Shown here: positions 36,297-47,100 of the stretch, piece by piece
How positions within the stretch are numbered: position 1 is the first letter of the stretch
How the letters are laid out: each line of letters starts with the position of its first letter
Assembly: GCA_947492105.1 (NCBI GenBank)
Contig: CANLMN010000032.1
Span: 1 to 48,147, forward strand
DNA length: 48,147 nt
Source of the DNA: an uncultured Aquimarina sp.
GTDB taxonomy: Bacteria > Bacteroidota > Bacteroidia > Flavobacteriales > Flavobacteriaceae
Direction of reading: 5' to 3'
Program-made: the position numbers and the translations under genes
Notes under the pieces: generated by a model
Seen by the model: the letters and a program-made list of their open reading frames with translations, nothing else
Databases searched by the model: none
What the model was told of the DNA's origin: nothing

Positions 36297-36905
36297 TTAT
36301 TTTTCTCCCCTTAGTACAGGGTTCAGCTCATCATCATTATACATCTTCATCTGTTTGTACACTTTCATATACTTATTACCTGCTTCGATATCTTGTAATA
36401 ACTGTGTAATCGCTGTAGAAAGATCAACTCGCTGTTCTAGGAGTATTTCTAATTTTTTTTGACACGCTTCTCTATGCGCTACGGTTGCATTGACTCTAGT
36501 TGCTTCCTCTTGCATGTGATATATCTTGAGTGCCAAAATTGACAATCGATCTATTGCCCATGCAGGACTCTCTGAATTAATTGTTGCATCTGGATTAGGC
36601 GCAACAAATTTATATTTATCTAAAAAATAACTGTCGATATATTCCACCATATCCGTACGATCTTGATTCGAAGCGTCTATCATCCTTTTTAACTTCAAAG
36701 CTCCAATTGGATCTATATGAGGATCACGGATAATATCTTCATAATGCCATTGTACGGTATCAATCCAACATTTACGATACAATAAATGTGCTATAAGATC
36801 CTCTTCTTTATTGTAGGGATTATGAAACTCTTGATCCACATTATCTATGACATGATAGGTAGCTATCACTTCTTGAAAAATCGAATTGGCCTTATCTGTA
36901 AACAT
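36297..36905 (-). CDS. DUF4254 family protein
   Basis: A 202-residue helical, soluble protein without signal peptide. I recognise the family DUF4254, which in Bacteroidota commonly lies beside GT9 glycosyltransferases, as here (5 bp apart). Conserved-looking parts are HNPYNKEEDLIAHLLYRKCWIDTVQWHYED (about 29-57), which is rich in His/Trp/Asp and could be a ligand site, and the C-terminal helix. Function is unknown; co-operation with the glycosyltransferase is inferred from order only. Confidence 0.87.
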   Translation of the reverse strand: MFTDKANSIFQEVIATYHVIDNVDQEFHNPYNKEEDLIAHLLYRKCWIDTVQWHYEDIIRDPHIDPIGALKLKRMIDASNQDRTDMVEYIDSYFLDKYKFVAPNPDATINSESPAWAIDRLSILALKIYHMQEEATRVNATVAHREACQKKLEILLEQRVDLSTAITQLLQDIEAGNKYMKVYKQMKMYNDDELNPVLRGEK

Positions 36906-36952
36906 GTATGGTTTGTTTTATTGACTTATCATCAAATAGAAATTATAAAGCA

Positions 36953-36960
36953 CAAAGGTA
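36953..36960 (-). promoter_or_regulatory. candidate promoter -7 of the DUF4254-GT9 operon
   Basis: The minus strand reads TACCTTTG, a good match to TAnnTTTG, 48 bases upstream of the DUF4254 start codon and after the stop of the next upstream gene. No clear TTG at the usual distance. Confidence 0.5.
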
Positions 36961-36994
36961 TTATATTTTGTACTTACGATATTAAATTATTTTG

Positions 36995-37963
36995 TCAGAA
37001 AATAGCCCAAGCAAATGGCAATATTGTCAAAATCCACAAAAGCCCTTCCTTGATAACGGGCTTGAATCCACTCTCTAGATAAGATGTACCCATGATCACT
37101 ACTGGAACGGTCATAAAGAACAATTCTCCCGTATTCTTTTGGGGCGCTATGAATACGATCAAAATTGCTATTAGTAGTGATGCTATCACCAAAATAATAG
37201 CTGGTTTGGTCTTGGCTTGTCTATTTTTGTATGTTATTAGGTAAAAAATTAAGAAAAACACTGTAAAGGTAATTAATAATCCAAATGCTATCCAGTGTGA
37301 GGACGAGGAATATGCAACATAAAAGATAGAAAAATCTGTCATATAGGATGCAAAAGAAAAATAATGATCCCAAAGTAACAAGCTTATACATGTACCCAAA
37401 ATGTAGCTTGCTAGAACACCACTAAAAGGAATCAGCCAATTTCTATAATTGTGTCCCACATACAATGCAATCCCCAAGAACAATAAAACAAAAAACAAGA
37501 TGCTCCAGAAATAACAAACCGAAGCAACCATGATCCATAACGAAGCATCTAGTATTTTTTTCTGTACTTCTCGTTGAGATCTCAAACTTATAATTCTACG
37601 TATTGCCAGAACGATAGCACAATTCGCTATGATAATCTTTGGAGCCACTAATGCCACTGGTAATAACGTAGTCAATACCGCAAAAAGCATAATGCCATAG
37701 GTCGTACTTTTGCCTAGTTCATTTCTTTTGATAACAAAATCAACGCCCAACATTGTAAATAAATAGGCTCCCAAACTTGCAATTAGTAGTAGTATACTTA
37801 AAATTTCGCCAGAAAAACCTGTCTTATAATGTGCTATTCCAAAAAAAAATGCTAAATAAACTCCTACGAGAATAAAATTAATAGGTTTAGATTTACTGAA
37901 AAAAGTGGTTAAAATCACTGGTTTTTTATATTTTTGTCTTTTGAATCTATTTTTGGATATCAA
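36995..37963 (-). CDS. DUF6427 family membrane protein
   Basis: A 322-residue protein with about 8-10 membrane helices and a basic N-terminal tail. I recognise it as DUF6427, a flavobacterial membrane family of unknown function. Helices run from about residue 27 to the C-terminus with short polar loops. It is divergent from the DUF6341 gene, with 121 bp between starts. In other flavobacteria these two neighbours are often near upp or purD, which are not in this window. Confidence 0.85.
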   Translation of the reverse strand: MISKNRFKRQKYKKPVILTTFFSKSKPINFILVGVYLAFFFGIAHYKTGFSGEILSILLLIASLGAYLFTMLGVDFVIKRNELGKSTTYGIMLFAVLTTLLPVALVAPKIIIANCAIVLAIRRIISLRSQREVQKKILDASLWIMVASVCYFWSILFFVLLFLGIALYVGHNYRNWLIPFSGVLASYILGTCISLLLWDHYFSFASYMTDFSIFYVAYSSSSHWIAFGLLITFTVFFLIFYLITYKNRQAKTKPAIILVIASLLIAILIVFIAPQKNTGELFFMTVPVVIMGTSYLESGFKPVIKEGLLWILTILPFAWAIF

Positions 37964-38065
37964 AACAGGTTTTCAAATATAAGCAAATACTATTATGAAA
38001 TTAGCACCTATAATCCAGTAGGATTCGATTAGGATGATCATTTTAATTTTCATAAAATAGTATTA

Positions 38066-38073
38066 CAAATGTA
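38066..38073 (-). promoter_or_regulatory. possible -7 element for DUF6427
   Basis: The minus strand reads TACATTTG, matching TAnnTTTG, about 100 bases upstream of the DUF6427 start. The leader would be long, and no -33 element is visible, so it is tentative. Confidence 0.33.
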
Positions 38074-38084
38074 AAAACAAACAA

Positions 38085-38315
38085 ATGAAAGATTTTTTAG
38101 AAGGTTTTCAAGATTTTATGGAAAATGTAGCTTTTGCACCACTACACGGCTTGAGAGCTTTGGAGCTTGAAAGCTGGACTGCTGCTAATACTATGAACTG
38201 GCTATTTATGGCTATTGGTTCTGCTGCCTTTGTTTATTGGATGTTAGAACTTAAGAAATATAATGATAAAGATGAAGAAGATCGCGATCCGAAAGCTCAT
38301 TCTTTTTTAGGATAA
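38085..38315 (+). CDS. DUF6341 family small membrane protein
   Basis: A 76-residue protein with one membrane helix (about 34-53) and a charged C-terminal tail (DKDEEDRDPKAHSF). I recognise it as DUF6341, a flavobacterial family usually found beside DUF6427. The N-terminus is amphipathic and acidic (MKDFLEGFQDFMENVAFAPL). Function unknown. The composition and a terminator right after the stop support it as a real gene. Confidence 0.85.
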   Translation: MKDFLEGFQDFMENVAFAPLHGLRALELESWTAANTMNWLFMAIGSAAFVYWMLELKKYNDKDEEDRDPKAHSFLG

Positions 38316-38346
38316 AATCCTAACATATCATATTAAATTGTATTTA

Positions 38347-38384
38347 AAAATAACTTGTGCTTCTTTGGTACGAGTTATTTTTTT
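38347..38384 (+). terminator. intrinsic terminator after DUF6341
   Basis: AAAATAACTTGT pairs with ACGAGTTATTTT (one wobble) around a loop, followed by a T run. It starts about 30 bases after the stop. Confidence 0.75.
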
Positions 38385-38403
38385 ATGAAATATACAAAAA
38401 AAG

Positions 38404-38437
38404 AACAGTCTCCTAATTGATAGTTTAGGAGACTGTT
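38404..38437 (-). terminator. terminator of the three-repeat T9SS gene
   Basis: Perfect 13-bp stem AACAGTCTCCTAA with TTAGGAGACTGTT and an 8-base loop. On the minus strand it continues into a T-rich run (TTCTTTTTTT). It is about 60 bases past the stop of the gene at 38500. Confidence 0.85.
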
Positions 38438-38499
38438 TTGTAAATTCCATGATGGATAACATCATGATCTATTATCTTGCATTCAAGAAAGAAAAATCT

Positions 38500-39930
38500 T
38501 TAGTTCTTTATCATGATTTGTTTGGTCATACGATATCCAGTATCTTCATTCTGAAGTGTCATAAGATACATCCCTTCTCTAAGATTGCTTACATCCATTT
38601 TTATAGCTTCATTTTTTTGGAATCTCATTGAACTCACCTCGTGCCCAACAATATCATTAATTCTTACCATAATTGTACTGGTACTATTTTCGGTTGCCAA
38701 TTCAGCCGTTAGTACAGAGGAAGCAGGTTGTGGAAATAACTTAACATCAGTCAATGCTTCTGTAAATACATTTGTTTCATTGACATTTTTGCGTCCTCTA
38801 GACATTGCTTTTCTCACTACCTTTACTGATTTGGAAAGACCGAAACAGCCAGATAGTTTGTTTACATTCTTACCTTCTTTTAAGTTTACAATACCACTTT
38901 CATAACTGATATGCCATACCAAACACGTTCCCACACCAGCTTCATCAAAGTTCACACCTCTTACAGCTTTCAATGTTGGTGGTAAACCCAAAATCTTTCC
39001 TTTATTATCTGTTATAATCCAAGAAAATTTACTTCCTGATTTTCCTTTGACACTTATTCCTTTAAGACGATCAGCTTTTCCATCAACAACAAAATTATAT
39101 GGCCCTCCAATGATTCTGCCACCTTTTGGTTTAGCTCTATCTACTCGAATTCTATTGGATAAGTCGAATTTTCCTTTCAAATCTTTTATTCTCTTTCCAG
39201 CTTCTAGTGAACGTACATTATTATAAGCAATGTGATAAATAAAACATGTTCCTTCACCGGCTTCGTCAAAATTAACACCTCTTACGGCTTTCAATGTTGG
39301 TGGTAACCCCAAAATCTTTCCTTTGTCATCTGTAATGATGTATCCAGACTTTTTTCCTACATTACCAGCTAATCTAATCCCAGAAACCTTATCTGGAGTT
39401 CCATCTACGCAGAAACTAAAAGGTCCCCCACTCAATTTACCTCCAAAAACCGCTCCTTTTCCTCTTCGATCAATAGTAATAGAATTTGAAGAGATGGAAG
39501 ATTTTCCTGTTGATAGCTTAGAATCTTTTACATTCTTTCCCGAAATCCTTAAAGCTCCTGTAAAAGATAATCCATATACTCTACAGATTCCTATACTCGC
39601 CCCTTCAAAATCATGATTAGATCGCTCTGTAGTAAGAATATTTCCGTTTGCATCTGTTATTAAATATATATACTTATCAGAAGCTTTGCTGGTAGTCTTA
39701 AAAGTTACAAGATCCGCTTTTCCATCTCCGGTGATGGTAACAATCGTATTTAATCCATCGGTAGATCGTACTTTTCCTCCATTCACAAAAAAAGCTGAAG
39801 TGCGATCATTTGTTGATACATCTACATCATTTGTGTTTACAGAAGCCTTGGACTCGCTAGTCCCTGTAAAGAACAGAGCGCATGCAAGTGAAAAACCCAA
39901 AAAATAATTTGTGTGTGTGTTTGTTTTCAT
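38500..39930 (-). CDS. T9SS cargo protein with three internal repeats
   Basis: Secreted protein of unknown function. A signal-like N-terminus (about 1-30) is followed by three related units of about 105 residues (about 48-155, 158-266, 268-375). Units 2 and 3 share a run containing GKILGLPPTLKAVRGVNFD, nearly identical also in DNA (around 38960-39000 and 39280-39315); unit 1 is diverged but keeps the ITDxxG...ILx...F.GASIG.C.VY core, each unit with a GxC near the end. The C-terminus (about 396-476) is a type A T9SS sorting domain, with FPQPASSVLTAEL and ending GMYLMTLQNEDTGYRMTKQIMIK, so it should be exported through the outer membrane and cleaved or anchored. Binding role is a guess. Confidence 0.85.
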   Translation of the reverse strand: MKTNTHTNYFLGFSLACALFFTGTSESKASVNTNDVDVSTNDRTSAFFVNGGKVRSTDGLNTIVTITGDGKADLVTFKTTSKASDKYIYLITDANGNILTTERSNHDFEGASIGICRVYGLSFTGALRISGKNVKDSKLSTGKSSISSNSITIDRRGKGAVFGGKLSGGPFSFCVDGTPDKVSGIRLAGNVGKKSGYIITDDKGKILGLPPTLKAVRGVNFDEAGEGTCFIYHIAYNNVRSLEAGKRIKDLKGKFDLSNRIRVDRAKPKGGRIIGGPYNFVVDGKADRLKGISVKGKSGSKFSWIITDNKGKILGLPPTLKAVRGVNFDEAGVGTCLVWHISYESGIVNLKEGKNVNKLSGCFGLSKSVKVVRKAMSRGRKNVNETNVFTEALTDVKLFPQPASSVLTAELATENSTSTIMVRINDIVGHEVSSMRFQKNEAIKMDVSNLREGMYLMTLQNEDTGYRMTKQIMIKN

Positions 39931-40497
39931 AATATGACATTGGTTTTTAAATTGTTAACTGTCACAAACTTATATCAAGTTACTATAACAAACCAGTCCC
40001 CTAAGCTTCTTTAACACTATTTTATAGTGTTTATAATTTTCTACAAATAATATATGAATTTAGAAAAACAAGCTTGTGAATAGTCATAGAAAACTCAAAA
40101 TATTTTGAATTATACAGAAAAAATAAGTTCATTTATCCTGTTCATAACCTAGGTTTTAAAATCATTGACAAGCGATTAAACTGATCATGACTTTTCTACA
40201 ACTACATCTTGATATTCCGGAAATAGCACAACTTAAATCCTTTTGTCTTTGGGAATCACTGCGGAAATTTATTATCAAAAATTTATGTTAATGAACGCCA
40301 CAATTATGCTAATATATTGCTTTAATTCTCCTCATTTCTACATATTTTTGGCCTTAGACATGAAAAAAATAAAAAATTCTGTAACAAATATCTTTTTGAT
40401 GATACTAATGCTTGTAATGAACAAATAAAAACATCACATAGTACATACATCAATTCTTTTTGGATAAAAGATAAAACACCCTTTTACAAACATTATT
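39931..40497. other. gene-free stretch
   Basis: About 570 AT-rich bases between a minus-strand T9SS gene and the right-end locus. It should hold promoters for both sides, but I see no TAnnTTTG box with a good spacer. A 61-codon plus-strand frame at 40243-40428 looks random. Confidence 0.45.
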
Positions 40498-40711
40498 ATG
40501 AAAACTACAAAGATAATTTCGGGAATAAGCGCACTCATTAGCCTTAATTTAATTAAATGAGACCAACAAATTACTAGAAGAAATCGAAGAATTGGTTTTA
40601 TACACTCTAGAACAGGACGAGAAATTGAAAAACATAACAATCTTAAAGGCCAAAAACGCCAAACTAAAAGCACGATTAGAAAAAATTGAATTGTTATTAA
40701 GAAAAAAATAA
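40498..40711 (+). pseudogene. remnant of a tail-fibre/coiled-coil cargo gene, frameshifted
   Basis: An ATG at 40498 opens a signal-peptide-like stretch (MKTTKIISGISALISLNLIK) that stops at TGA 40558. One base shift later (codons 40556-40708) a clean 51-residue coiled coil follows, with LLEEIEELVLYTLEQDEKL and ending LEKIELLLRKK, stopping at 40709. That coil has no start codon of its own because a TAA lies just upstream in frame (40550). It matches the C-terminal coil of tail-fibre-domain proteins common before RHS genes in Bacteroidota. So it is a deletion product: signal peptide joined out of frame to the last coil, 4 bp before the next gene. Confidence 0.7.
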
Positions 40712-40715
40712 ACTA

Positions 40716-41189
40716 ATGAAAAATATATTATCCTTACTCCTATTTATGTTAAGCTGCATAACACTACAAGCACAGGCCAAAATAAAATTCAGTTATGATG
40801 TCGCAGGTAATCAAACAAACCGCGTCTATTGCTCTGATGGAACAAGTTGTGAAGGTACTAGCCACAAAAAAATTATTGATGAGGCTGTCATAACAGAAGA
40901 AATAGCTACTGATATTGAAAAAACGGATGCTACCATTGCTAGAACCATAGAAGTATATCCTAATCCAACTAAAGGTATCGTTATTCTGGAATGGAAACAA
41001 TCATTATCCATTAATATTGCGACCATTGTAATCACGAACAGTGCTGGTATGGGCACTAGAGAACTACCTTTTGATTCCGGACAACAACAAGTTACAATTG
41101 ACTTAAGCAGCAATGCAGATGGGCTCTACGTCGTCAGGTTTTATCTCAATAATGGAGATGTAGTTACCAAAAAAATTATTAAGCACTAA
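40716..41189 (+). CDS. small T9SS cargo protein with RHS-like motif
   Basis: A 157-residue protein with a signal peptide (about 1-20, ends LQAQA). Right after it is FSYDVAGNQTNRVYC, which resembles the YD/AGN repeat core of RHS proteins. A short acidic linker with a Cys pair region (CSDGTSC) follows, then a type A T9SS sorting domain from about 76 to 157, with VYPNPTKGIVILEW and ending GLYVVRFYLNNGDVVTKKIIK. It starts 4 bp past the broken gene and lies 10 bp before the RHS gene, so it is very probably cotranscribed with it. A role as delivery partner is inference. Confidence 0.82.
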   Translation: MKNILSLLLFMLSCITLQAQAKIKFSYDVAGNQTNRVYCSDGTSCEGTSHKKIIDEAVITEEIATDIEKTDATIARTIEVYPNPTKGIVILEWKQSLSINIATIVITNSAGMGTRELPFDSGQQQVTIDLSSNADGLYVVRFYLNNGDVVTKKIIKH

Positions 41190-41199
41190 AAAAAAAACC

Positions 41200-44100
41200 A
41201 TGTCTAAAAAAATATTTTCACATTTTATACTTGTAGCCTTTTTTCTAGTTGCCTACAATACAACTCATGCACAAAATACCTATGGAAAATCAATCATGGC
41301 CGATTTTTCTGTATCTCCATCGGGAGCGATGACATATCAAATCCCTTTGGAGACACCTTCTTATGTACTTGGTCATTTCCCTAACTTAGGGTTAGCATAT
41401 AATAGTCATTCAGGTGACGGCATTGCTGGTTGGGGTTGGAGTATTTCGGGACTATCTTCTATATCACGTGCTCCATCAACAATGCATCATGATGGATTTA
41501 TTGACCCTGTAGATTTTGATGCTGATGACCGTTTTGTATTAGACGGACAACGATTAATACTCAAATCAGGAACCTATGGTGCTCCAGAATCTGTTTACGA
41601 AACAGAGAATTCTTCAAATTTAAAAATCGTTGCATTTGAAACTTCGAAATACGGAGCAACTTACGGACCAAAATACTTTATTGTTTATTATCCCAATGGT
41701 TTGCGTTTTTGGTATGGAGCTTATCTAAAAGATACTTCGTCTCATTCTAAACTAGAATGGAGTTTACATCGTATTACAGATACACAAAACAATACTGTAA
41801 CCTTTAGTTATACCAATATAAACGAATCTTTGCGACTAAATAGTGTCAATGATCCTGCGGCTAAGGTTAAAGTTACTTTTGAATATGATACTAAAAAACA
41901 GGTCAACCCTATCGGAATTGGTGGACAATTTTTTACAAATAACCGATTATTAACAGATATTAAGGTAAAAGTAAACAACACAATTACCTATTATCATTAT
42001 AACCTAAAGCATGGAAAAACTAGTTATGGTGTAGATCGTGTTAGCTCTATAAAGCAAAAAAATCGCTCTGGTCAAGAACTACCAGAATTGAAATTCAATT
42101 ATTTTGACCCCACTGCAAATGATATTACATCATTACCGCAAACAAATTTATCGTATCAAATAGGAGACAATTCTGAATCTTCTTTGATTTCTGGTGATTT
42201 TAACGGAGATGAAAAGATTGACTTTATTGGTTTTTCAAATGATAGAGACGAAAATCAAACTAGTGATCTTGTTTATAGTCAAGGAACTGGAACCAGTTTC
42301 TCTAGGAATATCATAAAGGTTGATAAATTTGAAAAACTTTTTGTTTCGAATTATTTGACATCTGAAGGAAAGTTTAGTAATAACCAAGGGATTATTTTAT
42401 TAAGACATGTACCCGGTTCTAATAAAGCTGTTTTTGAGATTAATAAAATAGAGCAGGTTTCGAATACTATCCTAAAACCCGAATATACGATAGATTGGAA
42501 TGTCCCCATTCGATTTGATAAAGGCAAAAAATTAACAAATACCAAAACAATTACGACAGCAATTGGTCCTTCAACACAAGAGAAATATCATACTGCACAT
42601 ACAATAAACGCCAACAACACGGTGTCTACTGGTGGTCAATCCGTAGGGTATTTTGCAAATAATAGCATTTTATTAAAAAGCGGATTTACTGCTACTGCTG
42701 GCACCACTTTTACTGCAAAAATAGATCCAAATCAAAAATCAGGCAACCAACATGATATAAACTATATCTCAGGAGATTTTAATGGAGATGGTATCACAGA
42801 TATTTTGGCAATTAATAAAAATGTTCAAGAAACGAATACCGACAACTGTGTAGGATTGGATAGCGGAAGACCCATAGAAACCTGTCCTCCACCTCAAACT
42901 GTAAATTCTGGATCCAAAGCGTATTTAATCGACTTAAATCCTAATACAAATCACAATAATTCTATTGTAATAGGAGAATTATTAGACGCTGAAAAGATCA
43001 ATCAAAAATTCTATACGGGAGATTATGACGGTGATGGAAAAACAGACCTTTTTCATCATGCACATGACAAAATCCATATTTATTCTCTAAACAAAAACAA
43101 TCGTCTCGTATTTAAGACAACTATTACTAACACGAACTTTAAGACAGATAATACGATTTTACCTGGTGACTATAACGGAGATGGAAAAACAGATTTTCTA
43201 TTTTCTCAAGGTGATGGGAATAGCACATGGGGTTTCTATATTTCTAATGGTACTGGTTTTGTGTATCACAGCAAAAATATCGGAATTGATTATAGGAAAA
43301 ACAAGGTTGAAAACTATCATGATTACCGTTCACCAATTGACGGTTATGCACAATCTTCACTAGAATATTTCTATATCCCTGTAGATTATAACAAAGATGG
43401 AAAAACAGATTTAATCAAACATACACTGATTAATCCTCTAGAAAAAGGAGTTAATAAAACTTATTCTGTACAATGGATTGATTATGCAACCAATCAATCT
43501 ATAGCCTCTAACTATCTTTCATTCTCTAGTAAGCGTATTTCCGAAAAATATAACGAAGGAATAATTGGCAAAGGTCATCCTGTTTTTGCGGATTTTTCCA
43601 AAAGTAACTTGATGGGAGAATATGCCTATGTCACCTATGACGGAAAAATTAACATATATAGATACAACGGTTTTCATAGAGCAGAGGTCTGTATTCGATC
43701 TGCGGAAAATAATGGCCTCACACAACGTTTTGAATATGACGGTATGGTTCCAAGCGATTTAGGAGTATTGTTTACGAATACGTATTCTGATAACTTTTCA
43801 AAATCTTATACCTATCCCTATACAGAAATCAGAAGAGCTAATGATTTCAAACTTCTCAAAAAAGTTACAGAGACGTTTTCTGGACATACGCGATCCAAAG
43901 AATTCAAATACGCCGGTTTAGTATCATCTGCAAATGGATTAGGCATGCTAGGGTTTAATTATATGGCTAGTAGTAGCTGGAGTGCTACTAATGTCAATAG
44001 ATTCTGGACAGTTACGCAATACAATCCCGAATTACGTGGGGCGGTAGAAAAATCTTGGACAACGAATACTAGTCTCTATGAAGCCCGAAATTATCCTACA

Positions 44101-47100
44101 CGTAATTTTATTTCAAAAACTAGTAATACCTACAACTATAGCCTGAAAGCAAGCAAGTCTTATAGTCTTACTACAAAAAATACGGTGAGTGAAAATGGGT
44201 TGACCGGAGTCAAAACTATCACTAATTATAAGTATAATGAGTACAATACCCCTAATTCTGTTGTATCTACATATCCTGGAGGTAGCAAAACCGTTAGCTC
44301 TACCTACTATGATAATCCTTCTGGCACTGGAGCAAATTATTATATTGGTCGTCCAAAAACAAAAATAACCACCACCAAACTCGGCTCAGAGAGTTTTAGC
44401 ACGGAAGAAGCGTATACCTACCAAAATAATTTTATAAAAACCTTAAAAACTAAAGGAAACAACACAGATTGGCTTACAGAAACCTATGAGCATGATACTT
44501 ATGGAAATATTGTTAAAAAAACAATTAGTGGAGCAGGTATAACAAATCGTGTAGAAGAATCAAAGTACTACCCAGGAGGTCGATTGATGGAATGGTCTTT
44601 GGATGTAGAGGGCTTGAAAACCACCTATAAGTACGACACTAGTCACTTAGGTCATCTAAAAGAAGAAATTAATCCCTTTGGCAAGGCTCAAAAGTTCAAA
44701 TATGATTCTTGGGATCGCTTGATCCAAACAACCGATTATCTTGATAATACCACAACTACTGCTTATACCGGACTCTCCGATGGCGGACTAAAAATCACTA
44801 CATCTAGTACACTTGGTGGAGGCAGTGAAACCTATACCAATCGATTAGGTTGGGAAATGGTACAAAAAACCCGAAATGTATTGAATCAATGGGTAAGTGT
44901 CAAAAAGGAATATGATGCTACAGGAAAAACTTATAGAGAAAGTCAACCGTATTTTGGTGCAAATCCATCGCAATGGACTACCCAATCGTATGACGATTAT
45001 AATAGACCCAAATCACAAACACTCTATAATGGTATTACAGTAACGACTACCTATAAAGAGAGGAGTCTTGAGGTATCTGTAAATGATCAAACCAAAACCA
45101 TAACTACGACCAAAGATGCTGTGGGTAATGTTGTTCGCTTGACAGATCCCGGAGGAACCATCACCTACTCCTACTATGCCAATAATACCCCAAAAACTAC
45201 GAACTATGAAGGACATATTGTCACTACAAAAATTGATGGTTGGGGTAGAAAAAAAGAACTGAACGATCCCGCTGCCGGAAAATATACCTATACCTATAAC
45301 ATTCTAGGGCAAGTCAAAACAGAAACAACTCCCAAAGGCACTAATACGTACACATATGATGCTGTTGGGAAATTGTTGAAAAAAACAATTGTCGGAGACT
45401 TAACGAATTTGGAATTAAATTATTCTTATGAAAGCAATTCAAAATTAATTGAAAAAATTGACGGCTCGGATAAACTAAAAAACAAATCCTATACCTATGC
45501 TTATGCCTATGACAAAGATCATAATTATCGTCCTAAGGGAATAACAGAAACGACTACCGAGGCCTCTTATGCGCGATTAATAAACTATGATGTTAAGGGC
45601 CGAGTGGACAAAGAAACCTATACTTCTAGAAGTTTAGTATCTGGTCAAGAAAGTTCGGTACGTGTCAAAAGTCATTTTCATCCTCAATCAGGAGATGTCT
45701 ACAAATATACCGATGACACATCGAATGCAGTGCTTTGGGAAATCAAAAAAATGAATCACCGAGGACAATTGACCGAAACCAAAACCGGAAATAATATCCT
45801 CAATAAAGCAACCTATGATCCCTATGGGCTCCCTACCAACTTCAAAGATCAGGAAGACAAAACAGGAGGGCGTGTTGCCATGGATATTGATTTTGATTTT
45901 GATGAAAAACGTGGTAATCTAATGAGTCGACATAATAAAGCTTTCAGGGGATCCGAAAGTTTTGGGTATGATACTCTGGATCGATTAAAAACGATATCTG
46001 GTGCTATAACCCATTCCAAAACCTATGATCCCAAAGGTAGAATTGATATCAACTCCTCTGTAGGAACCTATAATTATGACGCTAACAGCACTTACAGGAC
46101 CAAGGAGATTGAATTAAACTCTAATGGTACTTCTTTCTATGAAACCCATTCTGTGCAACAAATCTCGTATAACGCTTTCAAAAAACCCGTAACTATATAC
46201 GAGAAAGATCACGGTCGTGTAGACTTTGAATACGGACCGATGATGAACCGTAGTGTCGCATATTATGGCGGTTTGGATGCTGATAAAAGCAAAAGAACCT
46301 ATACCAAATCCTATTCTGCAATCATACCAGCAGAGATTATCTATAATACCAGTGATAAATCGACAAAAATCCTCACCTATATTGGCGGAGACGCCTATAC
46401 AGCAGGCATTGTACATGTCAAAAAGAATGGTTCTAATGCCAGTAATGCTTACAACTACTTGCATAGGGATCATTTGGGGAGTATTTTGGCCATTACTAAT
46501 TCGAGTGGCACAGTAATAGAACAGACTCATTTTGGTGCTTGGGGAACTATCGAACAGTACAAAAAAAATGGACAACATACCACCTTTGGGTACAATACGC
46601 TTCTAAGTAGGGGCTATACAGGTCACGAACATTTTGTAAGTGTAGGGCTGATCCATATGAATGGTCGTATGTATGACGCTAACCTTGGACGATTCTTATC
46701 ACCAGATAATTTTATCCAAGATCCATACAATACACAAAGTTTTAATCGTTATGGATATGTATGGAATAATCCGCTTAAATTTAATGATCCGAGTGGGGAG
46801 ATCTCTTGGAGATCGATAGGGAAATGGATTAAAACTAACTCGAAAGCAATTACAGCAGGTATAACTATTGTAGCTGCTGTAGGACTTACCATTGCAACAG
46901 CAGGTATCGCAAGCCCATTATTAGCAGGAGCTATAGTTGGGGCAGGAGCAGGATTTGCCGGTGGCGCTGTAGGCACATGGACTAGCGGAGGTAGTTTTTT
47001 GGATGGTCTAGGAAATGGATTACTACAAGGTGTAATAGGTGGAGTTACAGGAGCGATTGGCGCAGGTACAGGCGCCTGGGCTGCTAATAATATAGGCAGC

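Noticed and set aside
38085-38315. DUF6341 as a phage or toxin-like small protein
   Set aside because: Family resemblance and its DUF6427 neighbour fit a core flavobacterial gene better.
40243-40428. 61-codon plus-strand frame before the RHS locus
   Set aside because: Rich in M, I, N and Y, as expected for random AT-rich sequence; no recognisable start context.
40434-40673. 79-codon minus-strand frame
   Set aside because: It is antisense to the broken coiled-coil gene, whose plus-strand coil has a much better protein pattern.
40900-41189. The small T9SS protein as a fragment of the RHS gene
   Set aside because: It has its own signal peptide, linker, complete sorting domain and stop, so it is a full gene and not a broken RHS piece.
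46114-46578. 154-codon minus-strand frame inside the RHS gene
   Set aside because: Antisense to the RHS core region, which is intact and conserved on the plus strand.
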